Source of the DNA: JACVRW01 sp963813495
GTDB lineage: Bacteria; Actinomycetota; Thermoleophilia; Solirubrobacterales; Thermoleophilaceae
DNA: 64,000 nucleotides
Direction of reading: 5' to 3'
Assembly (NCBI GenBank): GCA_963813495.1
Contig: CAWEZC010000005.1
Coordinates: 1-64,000, forward strand
Each line of letters starts with the position of its first letter. The first letter of the stretch is position 1. Shown piece by piece: positions 15,706 to 24,591 of this stretch. The position numbers and the translations under genes are program-made. Below the pieces are notes generated by a model. That model searched no databases, was not told the origin of the DNA, and was given only the letters and a program-made list of their open reading frames with translations.

Positions 15706-17327
15706 CGCGCGGCGGCGGCCAGCAGCTTCGGCGCCACCTGCTTCTTGCGGCTCATCACGCCCGGCAGCTCGAGCACGCCGCCGTCGGCCTCGCTGTCGAA
15801 GGCACGTTCGACCCGCGCGAGGTCCCCGGCCACGAGCAGCTCGCTGCCCTTGGCCATGATGTCCGTGACCATCAGGGCCGAGAGCACATGGCCCTCGCCT
15901 TCGCGCTGAGCACGCAGCGCATCGAGCAGCTCTTCCTTGCGCTCCAGCAGCGACTCGCCGACCGTTTCGATCTGGGCGATGGAGATCGTCTCGCCGGGCT
16001 CCACCTCGTATTGCTTGGCGTCGCGTCCCACGATCTCCTCGGCCGGCACGCGGGAAACGTCGGAGGTGGACTCGAACATCTCGCGGCCGAACGCGGTCGC
16101 GTCGATCTCCAGCACGCGCTCGAGGTACTCGACCACGGTGTGGTCGCGCTCGGTGGTGGTGGGCGAGTTGAGGATGACGGTGTCCGAGAGCGCCGCCCCC
16201 AGCAGCATGGTCGCCGTGGAGGGGCTCGGCTCCATGCCCGCGTTGCGGTAGCGCTCCACCACGAGCGTCGCGGTGGAGCCCACGGGATCGAAGGTCGCCG
16301 CCACCGGCACCCGCGTCTCGATCGAGCCGATGTGATGGTGGTCGAGGATCTCCACGATCTCTGCTTCCTCCACCCCGGGCACGCTCTGCGCCTGCTCGGC
16401 ATGGTCGACGAGCAGCACCCGGCGCGGCTGCGGTGCCACCAGGTCGGAGCGCGTGACCAGACCCACCGGGCGGCCCGCGGAGTCGACCGCCACCGCCGCG
16501 CGATAGTGCACGTCTTTCACCTGCTCGGACACGTCGGCGATCAGGTCGTTGCGGCGCACGGTCAGAGGCCCCGCGTCCATCAGCGCATGACACGGCGCCG
16601 CAAGGGTGATCATGCGCGCCGTGACGTACGAGTCGAGCGTCGAGGTGGCCACCGCCGCACCGCGCTCGCGCGCGAACTCGAGCACGTCGTCGCCGGGATC
16701 CGCAGAGTTGCTGGTCACGAGCAGCGCGGCCCCCCGCTCCAGTGCGCGGCGCTGCACGTCGGGGCGGTCGCCTGTCACCACCACGTCTCCCTCGTCCACC
16801 TGGGTCGGTGAGCGGACGTCCATGGCGAGGACCCACACGCGGCCCGTGATCTCGCGCTCCGCCTCCCCTGCCGCGAGCTGACCCTCCAGCACCGTGACGA
16901 TCGAGGCCACCGTGGTGGGCGCGTCGAGGCGGGACGCCTCACGCGACTCGCGGATGTAGCGCCGCGCGAGAGCGCGCTCGGTCATCACTCCGACGAGATC
17001 GCCGTCCGCGTCGACCACGGGCAGGAGGTCGAGCCCTTCGCGCGCCATGGTGAGTCCGACCTGGCGCACCGGCTCGTCGTGCTGTGCCGTCGGGAAGCTC
17101 TCGCGCATCACGTCGCGAACCCGCAGCAGGATGTGCGGCAGGAGGTCGGGGAGCGGGGCGCCGGCGCGATCGATCAGCCAGCTCGTCTGGGCATTCGGCT
17201 CGCCCAGCCGCACGGGCTTGTACTCGTTTCGCGGATCGAGCCGGCGCCTGAGCTCGGCATAGCCGATCGCGGCGGCGATCGAGTCGGCGTCGGGGTTTCG
17301 GTGGCCGGTGACGTAGATGAGGGGCAT
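15702..17327 (-). CDS. ppaC: CBS/DRTGG-domain family II inorganic pyrophosphatase
   Basis: 541 residues from ATG 17327. The DHH-family Mn2+ site starts at HRNPDAD (9-15). A CBS domain (~70-130, RVRDVMRES), a DRTGG-like domain (~190-250) and a second CBS domain (~255-310, LTVRRNDLIADV) are inserted before LLVDHAEQAQSV and EILDHHHIGSI (~325). That is the order in adenine-nucleotide-regulated CBS-PPases, whose DRTGG domain can bind diadenosine polyphosphates. It hydrolyses cytosolic pyrophosphate. Convergent with the PLC-like gene, overlapping by 4 nt at the stops (15702-15705). Downstream of the MFS gene by 14 nt, so probably co-transcribed with it. Confidence 0.93.
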   Translation of the reverse strand: MPLIYVTGHRNPDADSIAAAIGYAELRRRLDPRNEYKPVRLGEPNAQTSWLIDRAGAPLPDLLPHILLRVRDVMRESFPTAQHDEPVRQVGLTMAREGLDLLPVVDADGDLVGVMTERALARRYIRESREASRLDAPTTVASIVTVLEGQLAAGEAEREITGRVWVLAMDVRSPTQVDEGDVVVTGDRPDVQRRALERGAALLVTSNSADPGDDVLEFARERGAAVATSTLDSYVTARMITLAAPCHALMDAGPLTVRRNDLIADVSEQVKDVHYRAAVAVDSAGRPVGLVTRSDLVAPQPRRVLLVDHAEQAQSVPGVEEAEIVEILDHHHIGSIETRVPVAATFDPVGSTATLVVERYRNAGMEPSPSTATMLLGAALSDTVILNSPTTTERDHTVVEYLERVLEIDATAFGREMFESTSDVSRVPAEEIVGRDAKQYEVEPGETISIAQIETVGESLLERKEELLDALRAQREGEGHVLSALMVTDIMAKGSELLVAGDLARVERAFDSEADGGVLELPGVMSRKKQVAPKLLAAAAR

Positions 17328-17341
17328 GCGCGGGCGAAACC

Positions 17342-18613
17342 CTACGCCGCCGGCTGCAGCTCTTCGATCTCGACGGTGTCCGCGGGCGCGTTCTGGCGTC
17401 TTGACAACGCGAGGAACGGCAGCGCCAGAGCGGAGATCCCGGCTCCGATCAGGTACGAGGGCGCGTAGCCGTACACGTCCGCGGCGCGCCCGAGCAGCGG
17501 CTGGGCCCACACGCCGCCAGAGGAGCTCATCAGCGAGTCGAAGGAGAGGATCGTGGCCCGCTGCTGCGACGGGATCAGCCCGTTCAGATAGACCTGGCGG
17601 ATCGGCATCGAGGCGGCAAACAGCAGCCCCCAGACCACGATCAGGCCGATCACGACCCAGAAGCTCTCGAACACTCCCACCAGGCCGAGCGTGGCCGTGC
17701 CCAGCGCCGAGGCCGCGATCAGAGCCGAGGTGCGGCGGTGGAAGATGCCCCGGATCCAGGGCGCGGCCAGGCCACCCAGGATCTGCGCCCCGGCCACGAT
17801 CGCCGCCACCAGGCCGGCGATCGAGTACGCCTCCGGATCGCCGTAGAGCTCAAGCAGATAGGGCTGCAGCGCATAGAAGCCGTAGATGCCGACGCCCCCC
17901 GTGAACAGCGATTCGACCATCAGCCACTTCACGGCGGGGACGCGCCAGCCGTACTCGATCGAGGACGAGGCGATCTTGCGCATCTCGGCCAGCGGCCGGC
18001 CGCCCTTCGCCGGGCTGAAGCCGACGTCGTGCATGAGCCGAAAAGCGACCACGAACATGACGACGAGCACGACCCCGCGCAGGACGAAGGGCACGCCCAG
18101 GCTGGTCTGCTGCGCGATCACGCCTCCGGCCACCGACCCGGTGAGCATCGCGATTCCGCTCACCACCTGACCGCGTCCGAAAACCCGTTCCATCGGGCCG
18201 GTGAAGCCGGTGGCGGTCAGGGCGTCGACCAGCCAGGCCTCGACCGCCCCCGAGAAGAAGGTGAAGCCCAGTCCCACCAGCATGGACACCACTGCCCACT
18301 GCCAGAACGGAGCCTCGATCTGCCAGAGCAGCACGTACAGCAGGGTCGACCCTGCGAGCGCGAGAGTGCCGAGCAGATAGGAGGCCCGCCGGCCGACAGT
18401 GTCGGCCACGATCCCGGTGGGGACCTCGAAGACCACCATCCCCGCGGTGAAGAAGGCGTTGGCGGCAAAGGCTTCGAGGTTGGACAGCCCGGCGTCGAGG
18501 AGGAAGATCGTGTTGATCCCCCAGATGAACGACGCCGCCAGCGTGTTGCCCAGCATGAGCAGCAGGTAGGTGCGCTGAATAGAGCCGGGAGTGGGCATGG
18601 GCAGTTCCGACAC
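17342..18613 (-). CDS. MFS transporter
   Basis: A 12-segment major facilitator protein. The loop 2-3 signature is present as VVFEVPTGIVADTVGRRASY, and later GLLFAASMPIRQVYLNGLIP. I favour GTG 18613 (423 residues) because GGAG sits 5 nt upstream; ATG 18598 is an alternative and a slightly longer frame to 18637 also exists. The substrate cannot be predicted; this subgroup is usually annotated as drug/multidrug or unknown. It lies 14 nt upstream of the pyrophosphatase in the same direction. Confidence 0.88.
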   Translation of the reverse strand: MSELPMPTPGSIQRTYLLLMLGNTLAASFIWGINTIFLLDAGLSNLEAFAANAFFTAGMVVFEVPTGIVADTVGRRASYLLGTLALAGSTLLYVLLWQIEAPFWQWAVVSMLVGLGFTFFSGAVEAWLVDALTATGFTGPMERVFGRGQVVSGIAMLTGSVAGGVIAQQTSLGVPFVLRGVVLVVMFVVAFRLMHDVGFSPAKGGRPLAEMRKIASSSIEYGWRVPAVKWLMVESLFTGGVGIYGFYALQPYLLELYGDPEAYSIAGLVAAIVAGAQILGGLAAPWIRGIFHRRTSALIAASALGTATLGLVGVFESFWVVIGLIVVWGLLFAASMPIRQVYLNGLIPSQQRATILSFDSLMSSSGGVWAQPLLGRAADVYGYAPSYLIGAGISALALPFLALSRRQNAPADTVEIEELQPAA

Positions 18614-18651
18614 TAGGACTCCAGTGCCGGGCCGCACTCATCGGCGGCGGC

Positions 18652-18870
18652 TCAAGGCGGGTCGGTGGGAGGGCGCTCGACCAGGATGCCCGAGCGGGGT
18701 TCGGCTTGCCGTACGAGCCAGCGGTCTCGAACCTCGGCCTCCTCCGTGGGATCAGGGGCCTCGCCTGTGGCCCGGGCCCCGGGCTCCACACCGGCACGTT
18801 CCATGCACCACAGTCCGATCGCGACCAGGACGATGACGACCACACCTGCCGCCAGCAGGAAGGCGGTCAC
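18652..18870 (-). CDS. Small single-pass membrane protein
   Basis: 72 residues from GTG 18870, which overlaps the stop of the upstream 75-residue protein (GTGA). One membrane segment at the N-terminus (TAFLLAAGVVVIVLVAIGLW) and a charged, Pro/Glu-rich cytoplasmic or periplasmic tail (EAPDPTEEAEVRDRW). No family recognised. The overlap and compositional pattern support it being real. Confidence 0.6.
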   Translation of the reverse strand: MTAFLLAAGVVVIVLVAIGLWCMERAGVEPGARATGEAPDPTEEAEVRDRWLVRQAEPRSGILVERPPTDPP

Positions 18871-19094
18871 CCGCGCCCGCCCCCGAGCGCGGCGTAGAAG
18901 GCACCGAGGGCGAGGATCGATGGCACCCAGAGGCCCACGAACAGGGCTTCCTCGCGAGAGTCGGTGATCCACAGCCCTACCGACAGCACGAACGACAGGA
19001 ACGCGGCGGCCGCGATCCAGGTCGCGCCGGGGCTCGAGGCCAGGATCCCGCCTGCGGTGCGACCGCGACTGGCGGCGGCGCCTCTATCGACCAT
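18867..19094 (-). CDS. Small two-pass membrane protein
   Basis: 75 residues from ATG 19094, preceded by an AAAGGGA ribosome-binding site. Two membrane segments (IAAAAFLSFVLSVGLWI and ALFVGLWVPSILALGAFYAA) with a short charged loop DSREE between them. Similar small proteins occur next to transporters in actinobacteria, but I do not recognise a named family. Coupled to the next small gene by GTGA overlap; the pair precedes the MFS gene. Confidence 0.68.
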   Translation of the reverse strand: MVDRGAAASRGRTAGGILASSPGATWIAAAAFLSFVLSVGLWITDSREEALFVGLWVPSILALGAFYAALGGGRG

Positions 19095-19219
19095 TGTTGT
19101 CCCTTTCGTCGCTTTTCCCTTCTACGTCCGAGCGGACCGGCGCGACGAGGGTCCCTGCGCCCGCTCCCGGCACGGGCGCCGATGCACAGGCCGGGCTCCA
19201 GAGGACTAGGCTCGTGCAG

Positions 19220-19510
19220 GTGAACGACGAAGCGGAAGGCATCCTGGGCGACGACGAGATTCTCGATCTGGTCAGGCGGCTCTCGCGGCCGCTGCCGTCG
19301 GGCGGTCAGGTGATCGAGCGCGCGGCGATCCTTGCGGCCGGCGCCGACTACACGCGGGTCATCGACTGGGTGGTGGCCCACGATGGGCAACCCGAGGCCG
19401 CTGTGGCCGCCACGCGGTCCCGTGGATTGCACGGCTCTCGGCTCGAGAGCAGCGCCGCGGCATCGGCCGCACCGCATCGCTACGTGCTGCCTCCGGGCGC
19501 GCTGGGCTGA
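19220..19510 (+). CDS. Conserved-looking small protein of unknown function
   Basis: 96 residues from GTG 19220. The first 70 residues form a regular amphipathic helical pattern (DEAEGILGDDEILDLVRRL, then GGQVIERAAILAAGADYTRV) with acidic character, and the last part is Ala/Ser-rich. The family is not recognised. A longer frame from 19094 exists, but its N-terminal residues look non-coding. A strong hairpin follows immediately after the stop. Confidence 0.55.
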   Translation: MNDEAEGILGDDEILDLVRRLSRPLPSGGQVIERAAILAAGADYTRVIDWVVAHDGQPEAAVAATRSRGLHGSRLESSAAASAAPHRYVLPPGALG

Positions 19511-19540
19511 GCTGACGCCCCGCGCCCGGCGGGGTCAGCT
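19510..19540 (+). terminator. Two-part hairpin after the 96-residue gene
   Basis: AGCTGA (19510-19515) pairs with TCAGCT (19535-19540), and inside it CCCCGC (19518-19523) pairs with GCGGGG (19529-19534), leaving a 5-nt loop and a 2-nt bulge. It begins on the last base of the TGA stop. There is no T-tract, as is usual in high-GC actinobacteria. The rest of the gap up to 19782 shows nothing I can name. Confidence 0.6.
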
Positions 19541-19782
19541 GGACGTCGGCGTCCCTGAGCGTCGCCGCCGGCAACGCTCTCGCCGGCTTTGCGGCGGGAT
19601 CGCTTGCCAGCGGCCCCGCCGCGCCGGCCCTCAGCGCCTCCATTTCCGCGAAACGGGCCGATGGACGACACGGTGGCGCGGTACCACGACGGTGGGCATG
19701 TCATGCTGAACGAGCGGGCACGCACGACTATTCCCGAGCCGATGGGTGAACGATCCGGGCCCGGATTGCGAACAACCCGGTA

Positions 19783-20865
19783 ATGGCCGCACGTCGCTAC
19801 GCCGCCGTCGTGCCCGCCGTCGCTCTGCTGGCAGCGGCGGTCGCGGCGGGGCCGACCGAAGCGGCGACCACGCTGGGCTCGCCGGACACGAGCGTGACGC
19901 CCGACCGCTACCGGAGCGTCTCGGCGGGGACCGCGGTCGGCGTCCGCCAGTTCGCGCTTCAGGGTTCGCTCGTTGAGGCACCCGCGGGTGGCGTGCTCGT
20001 CTCGGCGAGCGCATCCGCCAAGCGCACGACGGGAACCGAAAACCCACGGATCGCGGTCCTGCGCCCCGTGGCCGGAGGAATCGGCGCGACTGTCGTCGCC
20101 AGCGCGCCGCTGAGCGTGACGTCTCGTCAGGGCGCGGTCACGTCCGTGGCGGACCTCCACCTGGCGGTTGAGCCCGGCGACTCGCTGGCCTTCGTGTTTC
20201 GCCGCGGCGAGGTGGAGCTGGGCGTGCGCAATCGCCCGAGGCCCGATGGTGCCGTGGTCACCTTCGCACTGCCCTGCGCCCCCTGCGGGACCGATGGCGG
20301 GACCGGTGACGAGCTTCTCTTCGACGGCAGCATCGAGCCCGATGTCGATAGCGACCTGCTCGGCGACGAGACCCAGGACCCCGACGGCGGCGGCCTGGAT
20401 TCGTTCGCAGGGGATGACGGCGACCCGTTCTTCGACGAGGGGTTCGGCGACGAGCCCACCGGTGAGGACGAACCGCCCGCCGCCAAGCGGCCGAAACGGC
20501 TACGGCTGATCAAGTCCACCCCACGGCGCGACGGCGGCGTCAGCCTGCTGCTGGCGATACCGAAGGCGGGCCGGCTGAGCGCCACCGCGAGCGTTGCCGC
20601 CCCGCAGCCGCCACGCGCACCGAGCACCGCCGCAGCAGGGGCCCGGCTGACGCTCGCCTCGGCCCGGAGCCGCGTCAAGCAGGCGCGCCGCGTGCGCCTC
20701 GAGCTCGCCACCTCCCGGGCCGGACGGCGGCTGCTCGAACGTCGGGGCCCCATGCGCGCACTCGTAAGCGTGAGCTTCCGCCCCGCCAGGGGCAAACCGC
20801 AGAGGCTCAACAAGCCGCTCAAGCTGGGCGGTCTCCTGCCTCGCCGCGCCGAAGCTTCGCGGTGA
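19783..20865 (+). CDS. Secreted Asp-rich protein with calcium-binding-type repeat
   Basis: 360 residues with a signal peptide (~1-27, AAVVPAVALLAAAVAAGPTEA). Residues ~30-180 are a beta-rich domain; then a strongly acidic stretch (EPDVDSDLLGDETQDPDGGG and further D/E/G/P to ~235) resembles thrombospondin type-3-like Ca2+-binding linkers common in Solirubrobacterales secreted proteins. The C-terminal part (PKRLRLIKSTPRRDGGVSLL to the end) is Arg-rich and beta-like. Function unknown; probably cell-surface. Confidence 0.75.
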   Translation: MAARRYAAVVPAVALLAAAVAAGPTEAATTLGSPDTSVTPDRYRSVSAGTAVGVRQFALQGSLVEAPAGGVLVSASASAKRTTGTENPRIAVLRPVAGGIGATVVASAPLSVTSRQGAVTSVADLHLAVEPGDSLAFVFRRGEVELGVRNRPRPDGAVVTFALPCAPCGTDGGTGDELLFDGSIEPDVDSDLLGDETQDPDGGGLDSFAGDDGDPFFDEGFGDEPTGEDEPPAAKRPKRLRLIKSTPRRDGGVSLLLAIPKAGRLSATASVAAPQPPRAPSTAAAGARLTLASARSRVKQARRVRLELATSRAGRRLLERRGPMRALVSVSFRPARGKPQRLNKPLKLGGLLPRRAEASR

Positions 20866-20870
20866 GCGTC

Positions 20871-20896
20871 CGAGCACCGCGCGATCGAGGTGCTCG
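20871..20896. terminator. Hairpin between convergent secreted-protein and sigma genes
   Basis: CGAGCAC (20871-20877) is the perfect reverse complement of GTGCTCG (20890-20896) with a 12-nt loop, in the 40-nt gap between the two stop codons. Possible bidirectional terminator. Confidence 0.5.
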
Positions 20897-20905
20897 AGTA
20901 GACCG

Positions 20906-22201
20906 CTACCGGTGGTTGACGCCGTTGCGTTCGGGGCCGGCCACTGACCCCGGCGCCGCGGCGCGTTCGAGCAGCAGCCTGCGCTCGCGGGTGTTGCCGG
21001 TCAGCCCCGCCGCCCGCTCGAACTCGGCGCGGGCCTCCGCGCCGCGGCCCAGCTTGACGAGCAGGTCGCCGCGCACACTCGGCAGCAGGTGGTAGCCCTC
21101 GAGCGCCGGCTCGGAGGTCAGCTCGTCCACGAGCTCGAGGCCGGCCGCCGGGCCGTAGGCCATGCCCACGGCCACGGCGCGGTTGAGCTCCACCACCGGT
21201 GACGGCGCCAGCTGGGCGAGAGCGTCGTAGAGCGCGACGATGCGCTCCCAGTCGGTCTGCTCCGGAGCGCGGGCGCGGGCGTGGCAAGCGGCGATGGCTG
21301 CCTGGAGCGTGTAGGGGCCGAGGCCGCCGCCACGCTGCCGGGCCCGCTCGAGCGCAGCCAGCCCGCGGCCGACGAGCATGTAGTCCCAGCGCGAGCGGTC
21401 CTGATCGAGCAGCAGGATCGGCTCCCCGCAGGGACCGACGCGCGCGCGCGAGCGCGAGGCCTGGATCTCCATGAGCGCGACGAGCCCGTGGACCTCCGGC
21501 TCCTCGGGAGCCAGTCCGGCGAGGATGCGGCCGAGGCGCAGCGCGTCCTCGCACAGCTCCGGTCGCATCCAGTCGTCACCGGCGGTCGCCGAGTAGCCCT
21601 CGTTGAAGATGAGGTAGACCACCTCGAGCACCGACGAGAGGCGGGCGTCGCGATCATCCCCGCTGGGCACCTCGAAGGGGACCCGGGCCTCCGCGAGCGT
21701 CCGCTTGGCCCGCACGATGCGCTGCGCGATCGTGGACTCCGGGACGAGAAAGGCGCGGCTGATCTCGCCGGTCGTGAGACCGCCGAGCAGGCGCAGCGTC
21801 AGCGCGATGCGCGCGTCGGTGGAGAGGACCGGGTGGCACGTGGTGAAGATGAGGCTGAGCAAGTCGTCGCCGATGTCGTCGTCGATAGCCGCGTCGAGAT
21901 CCGGTCCGGACCGATCCAGCCGTACCTCCAGCTCTCGGGCGAGCTCCTCCTGCTTGCGCTCGAGCGTGGCGCCCCTGCGCAGCTGGTCGATCGCGCGGTT
22001 CTTGGCCGTCGCCATGAGCCAGGCGCCCGGATTGTCCGGAACGCCTGACTCTGGCCAGCGCTCGAGCGCGATGACGAGCGCGTCCTGGGCGAGGTCCTCC
22101 GCCAGACCGATGTCACGCACGATGCGCGCCAGACCGGCGATCAGGCGGGCGGACTCGATCCGCCAGACGGCCTCGATCGACCGGTGTACCTGGGTGGCCA
22201 T
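20906..22201 (-). CDS. ECF42-type RNA polymerase sigma factor with C-terminal TPR-like extension
   Basis: 431 residues. Sigma region 2 is seen in GLAEDLAQDALVIALERW and GAWLMATAKNRAIDQLRRG, and region 4 in LTTGEISRAFLVPESTIAQR (~150-175). The ~230-residue C-terminal part, with HGLVALMEIQASRSRAR and VVELNRAVAVGMAYGPAAGL, is the DUF6596/TPR-like extension typical of the ECF42 group. Members of that group sit beside and control DGPF/YCII-domain genes and have no anti-sigma factor, the C-terminal domain being needed for activity. Here the DGPF gene is 26 nt upstream on the same strand. Confidence 0.92.
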   Translation of the reverse strand: MATQVHRSIEAVWRIESARLIAGLARIVRDIGLAEDLAQDALVIALERWPESGVPDNPGAWLMATAKNRAIDQLRRGATLERKQEELARELEVRLDRSGPDLDAAIDDDIGDDLLSLIFTTCHPVLSTDARIALTLRLLGGLTTGEISRAFLVPESTIAQRIVRAKRTLAEARVPFEVPSGDDRDARLSSVLEVVYLIFNEGYSATAGDDWMRPELCEDALRLGRILAGLAPEEPEVHGLVALMEIQASRSRARVGPCGEPILLLDQDRSRWDYMLVGRGLAALERARQRGGGLGPYTLQAAIAACHARARAPEQTDWERIVALYDALAQLAPSPVVELNRAVAVGMAYGPAAGLELVDELTSEPALEGYHLLPSVRGDLLVKLGRGAEARAEFERAAGLTGNTRERRLLLERAAAPGSVAGPERNGVNHR

Positions 22202-22227
22202 GACGGTCCTCGTCCAGGAGCCGCCGA

Positions 22228-22647
22228 CTACCGGTTCGCGGCCTCCTGCGCCCGCAGGCGCTCCTCCTGCTCACGCAGCTCGGGCGTGAGCTCGTCACCG
22301 AAGTCGTCGGTCTCGAAGACCTGGCGGATCTCGATCTCGGTCCCGCCGTCGAAGGGCCCGCGCTTCACCCACTCGATGGCTTCCTCGAGCGACTTGACCT
22401 CGAAGATCCAGAAGCCCGCGACCAGCTCCTTGGTCTCGGTGAACGGCCCGTCGATCACGCTCCGCTCGGCCCCGGAGAACCTCACGCGGGCTCCCTTCGA
22501 GCTGGGGTGCAGCCCCTCGCCCGCAAGCATGACGCCGGCCTTGACCAGCTCCTCGTTGTACTTGCCCATCTCGGTCAGGAGCTCCGTGGACGGCATCACA
22601 CCGTCCTCGGAGTCGGCGTCGGCCTTGACCAGGATCATGAAACGCAT
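22228..22647 (-). CDS. DGPF/YCII-domain protein
   Basis: 139 residues from ATG 22647, with a strong AAGGAGG ribosome-binding site. The name-giving motif is present as VIDGPFTETKELVAGFWIFE, followed by SLEEAIEWVKRGPF. These small cone-like proteins are the standard partner and regulatory target of ECF42 sigma factors; biochemical role unknown. The last residues are charged (ELREQEERLRAQE). Located directly upstream of the ECF42 gene in one transcription unit. Confidence 0.93.
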   Translation of the reverse strand: MRFMILVKADADSEDGVMPSTELLTEMGKYNEELVKAGVMLAGEGLHPSSKGARVRFSGAERSVIDGPFTETKELVAGFWIFEVKSLEEAIEWVKRGPFDGGTEIEIRQVFETDDFGDELTPELREQEERLRAQEAANR

Positions 22648-22747
22648 GTTGGTGCCTCCTTGTGGTTGGGGCTCGAACCTGTTCCGAAAGCCCGCGTCTA
22701 CTCTGGCGACGAACGAGCCGCCGCGATTTCGACACGGCCTGAGATTG

Positions 22748-23596
22748 CTATGCCCGGCTTCGGTACAAGTGCATCGTGAGCGGGGCGAACACGATGGTCA
22801 GCGCCGTAGCAGCGGCCAGCACGATTCCGATCTCGCCGGTTGTGACCGTTCCGTTCATCAGGCCGCGTGCGGCCGTCACCAGCTGCGAGATCGGGTTGAC
22901 GTCGACGAAGGTCTCGAGGCCCTTCGGCAGGGTCTCCGGCGGCACGAAGGCGTTGCTGAGGAACGTCAATGGGAACAGCGCCATGAAGCCGGCGTTCATG
23001 ACGGCGTTGGGCGCGCGCATGAGCAGTCCCACGGTGGTGAACACCCAGGCCAGGCCGAAGGCGAAGACCACCACCAGCAGCATCGCGGCGAGCACGCCGC
23101 CCACCCCGGCCGGCGGGCTGTAGCCAAGGATCACGCCGACGATCACCACCACGCTCGCGGCCACCAGATAGCGCACGCTGTCGCCGAGCACGGCGCCCAC
23201 CAGCGGGGCCGGGCGCCAGATCGGTAGCGAGCGGAAGCGGTCGGTCACGCCCTTGGTCAGATCGGTGTTGAGGGCCACTCCCGAGTAGACGGTGGTGAAC
23301 AGGACCGACATCGCGAGGATCCCGGGCAGGATGAACTGGAGGTATCTGCCGGTGGATCCGGAGATCGCGCCCCCATAGATGTAGGTGAACATCACCGTGA
23401 ACAGCACGGGGGTCAGCGTCACGTCGATGAGCTGTTCCGGGACGTGCTTGATCTTCAGCATCCCGCGCCAGCCGAAGGCGAGCACCGCGGACGCGGCATT
23501 GGAGCGTGGCGGCCGGGGACCGGAGGACAGCGCTTGGCGCAGCGCCTGATCGGCGTGGCCCGGCGGCCGGGCCTGGACGGTCGGATCGACACTCAT
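22748..23596 (-). CDS. DrrB-like ABC-2 transporter permease
   Basis: 282 residues with six membrane segments (for example PVLFTVMFTYIYGGAI and VLAAMLLVVVFAFGLAWVF) and the ABC-2 signature region PLTFLSNAFVPPETLPKGL, as in daunorubicin-resistance permeases. The ~45-residue N-terminal tail is hydrophilic and Pro-rich. ATG 23596 overlaps the stop of the ATPase gene (ATGA). With that ATPase it forms an exporter for a hydrophobic compound, substrate unknown. Confidence 0.92.
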   Translation of the reverse strand: MSVDPTVQARPPGHADQALRQALSSGPRPPRSNAASAVLAFGWRGMLKIKHVPEQLIDVTLTPVLFTVMFTYIYGGAISGSTGRYLQFILPGILAMSVLFTTVYSGVALNTDLTKGVTDRFRSLPIWRPAPLVGAVLGDSVRYLVAASVVVIVGVILGYSPPAGVGGVLAAMLLVVVFAFGLAWVFTTVGLLMRAPNAVMNAGFMALFPLTFLSNAFVPPETLPKGLETFVDVNPISQLVTAARGLMNGTVTTGEIGIVLAAATALTIVFAPLTMHLYRSRA

Positions 23597-24591
23597 GCCG
23601 CGTGCTCCTCCTCGGTGGCGATTGCCTTCTCGTCGCCCTCGTCGGCCCGGTGGCCCGTGAGCGCCATGAAGACCTCATCGAGGCTCGGCTGGCCCATGGA
23701 GAAGTCGGCCACGCCGATCCCGGCCCGCGACAGGCCGGCGACGGCCTGCGCCGCGCGGTCGGCGTCGGGCGCCGTGGCCGACAGAGCCGCGGGGTCGGCC
23801 TCGAGCTGTACCGCACCGAGCTCGCGCTCGAGCAGCGGCGCCGCGTCCGGCCGCTGGTCGGGGTCGAGCAGCCGCACGTGCAGCGCGCCGGAGCCCACCG
23901 AGGCCTTGAGCTGGCCCGGCGTGCCCTCCGCGATCACCTTGCCGTGGTCGATCACGGCGATGCCGTCGGCCAGCTGGTCGGCCTCGTCGAGGTACTGGGT
24001 GCAGAGCAGAATCGTGGTGCCCTCGGCCACGAGCGCCCGGATGATGTCCCAGACCTGGTTGCGCGAGCGCGGGTCGAGGCCGGTGGTGGGCTCGTCGAGG
24101 AACATCAGCTCCGGGGTGACCACCAGGCTTGCGGCGATGTCGAGCCGGCGCCGCATTCCGCCGGAGTAGTTCTTGACCTGCCGGCCGGCGGCGTCGGCGA
24201 TGTCGAAGGCCTCGAGCAGCTCCGCCGCGCGCGCGTTGGCCTGAGCCCGCTTGAAGCCGAGCAACAGGGCGAGCAGGACGAGGTTCTCCCGCCCGGTGAG
24301 GTCCTCGTCGACCGAGGCGAGCTGACCGGTGAGGCTGACCACGCTGCGTACCTTCTCGGCCTGGCTCACGATGTCGTGCCCGAGCACTCGGGCCGAGCCC
24401 GAATCCGGGCGCAGCAGCGTTGCGAGCATGCGAATCGTCGTCGTCTTGCCGGCTCCGTTGGGGCCGAGCACCCCGTAGACCGACCCGCGGCGCACGGCCA
24501 GGTCCACGCCGTCGACGGCCTGGGTCTCGCCGAAGGCCTTCCTCAGGCCGGAGGCCTCGATGGCCAGGGGGGTTTGTGCGGTTACTGTCAT
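23593..24591 (-). CDS. DrrA-like ABC transporter ATP-binding protein
   Basis: 332 residues. Walker A GPNGAGKTTT (~45-54), signature NYSGGMRRRLD, Walker B LMFLDEPTTGLD, H-loop LCTQYLDEADQL, then a C-terminal region ending FSMGQPSLDEVFMALTGHRA, which is characteristic of the DrrA family (conserved PSLDEVF motif). Its ATG overlaps the stop of the sigma factor gene upstream (24588-24591), so the exporter is translationally coupled to a sigma factor. Confidence 0.95.
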   Translation of the reverse strand: MTVTAQTPLAIEASGLRKAFGETQAVDGVDLAVRRGSVYGVLGPNGAGKTTTIRMLATLLRPDSGSARVLGHDIVSQAEKVRSVVSLTGQLASVDEDLTGRENLVLLALLLGFKRAQANARAAELLEAFDIADAAGRQVKNYSGGMRRRLDIAASLVVTPELMFLDEPTTGLDPRSRNQVWDIIRALVAEGTTILLCTQYLDEADQLADGIAVIDHGKVIAEGTPGQLKASVGSGALHVRLLDPDQRPDAAPLLERELGAVQLEADPAALSATAPDADRAAQAVAGLSRAGIGVADFSMGQPSLDEVFMALTGHRADEGDEKAIATEEEHAA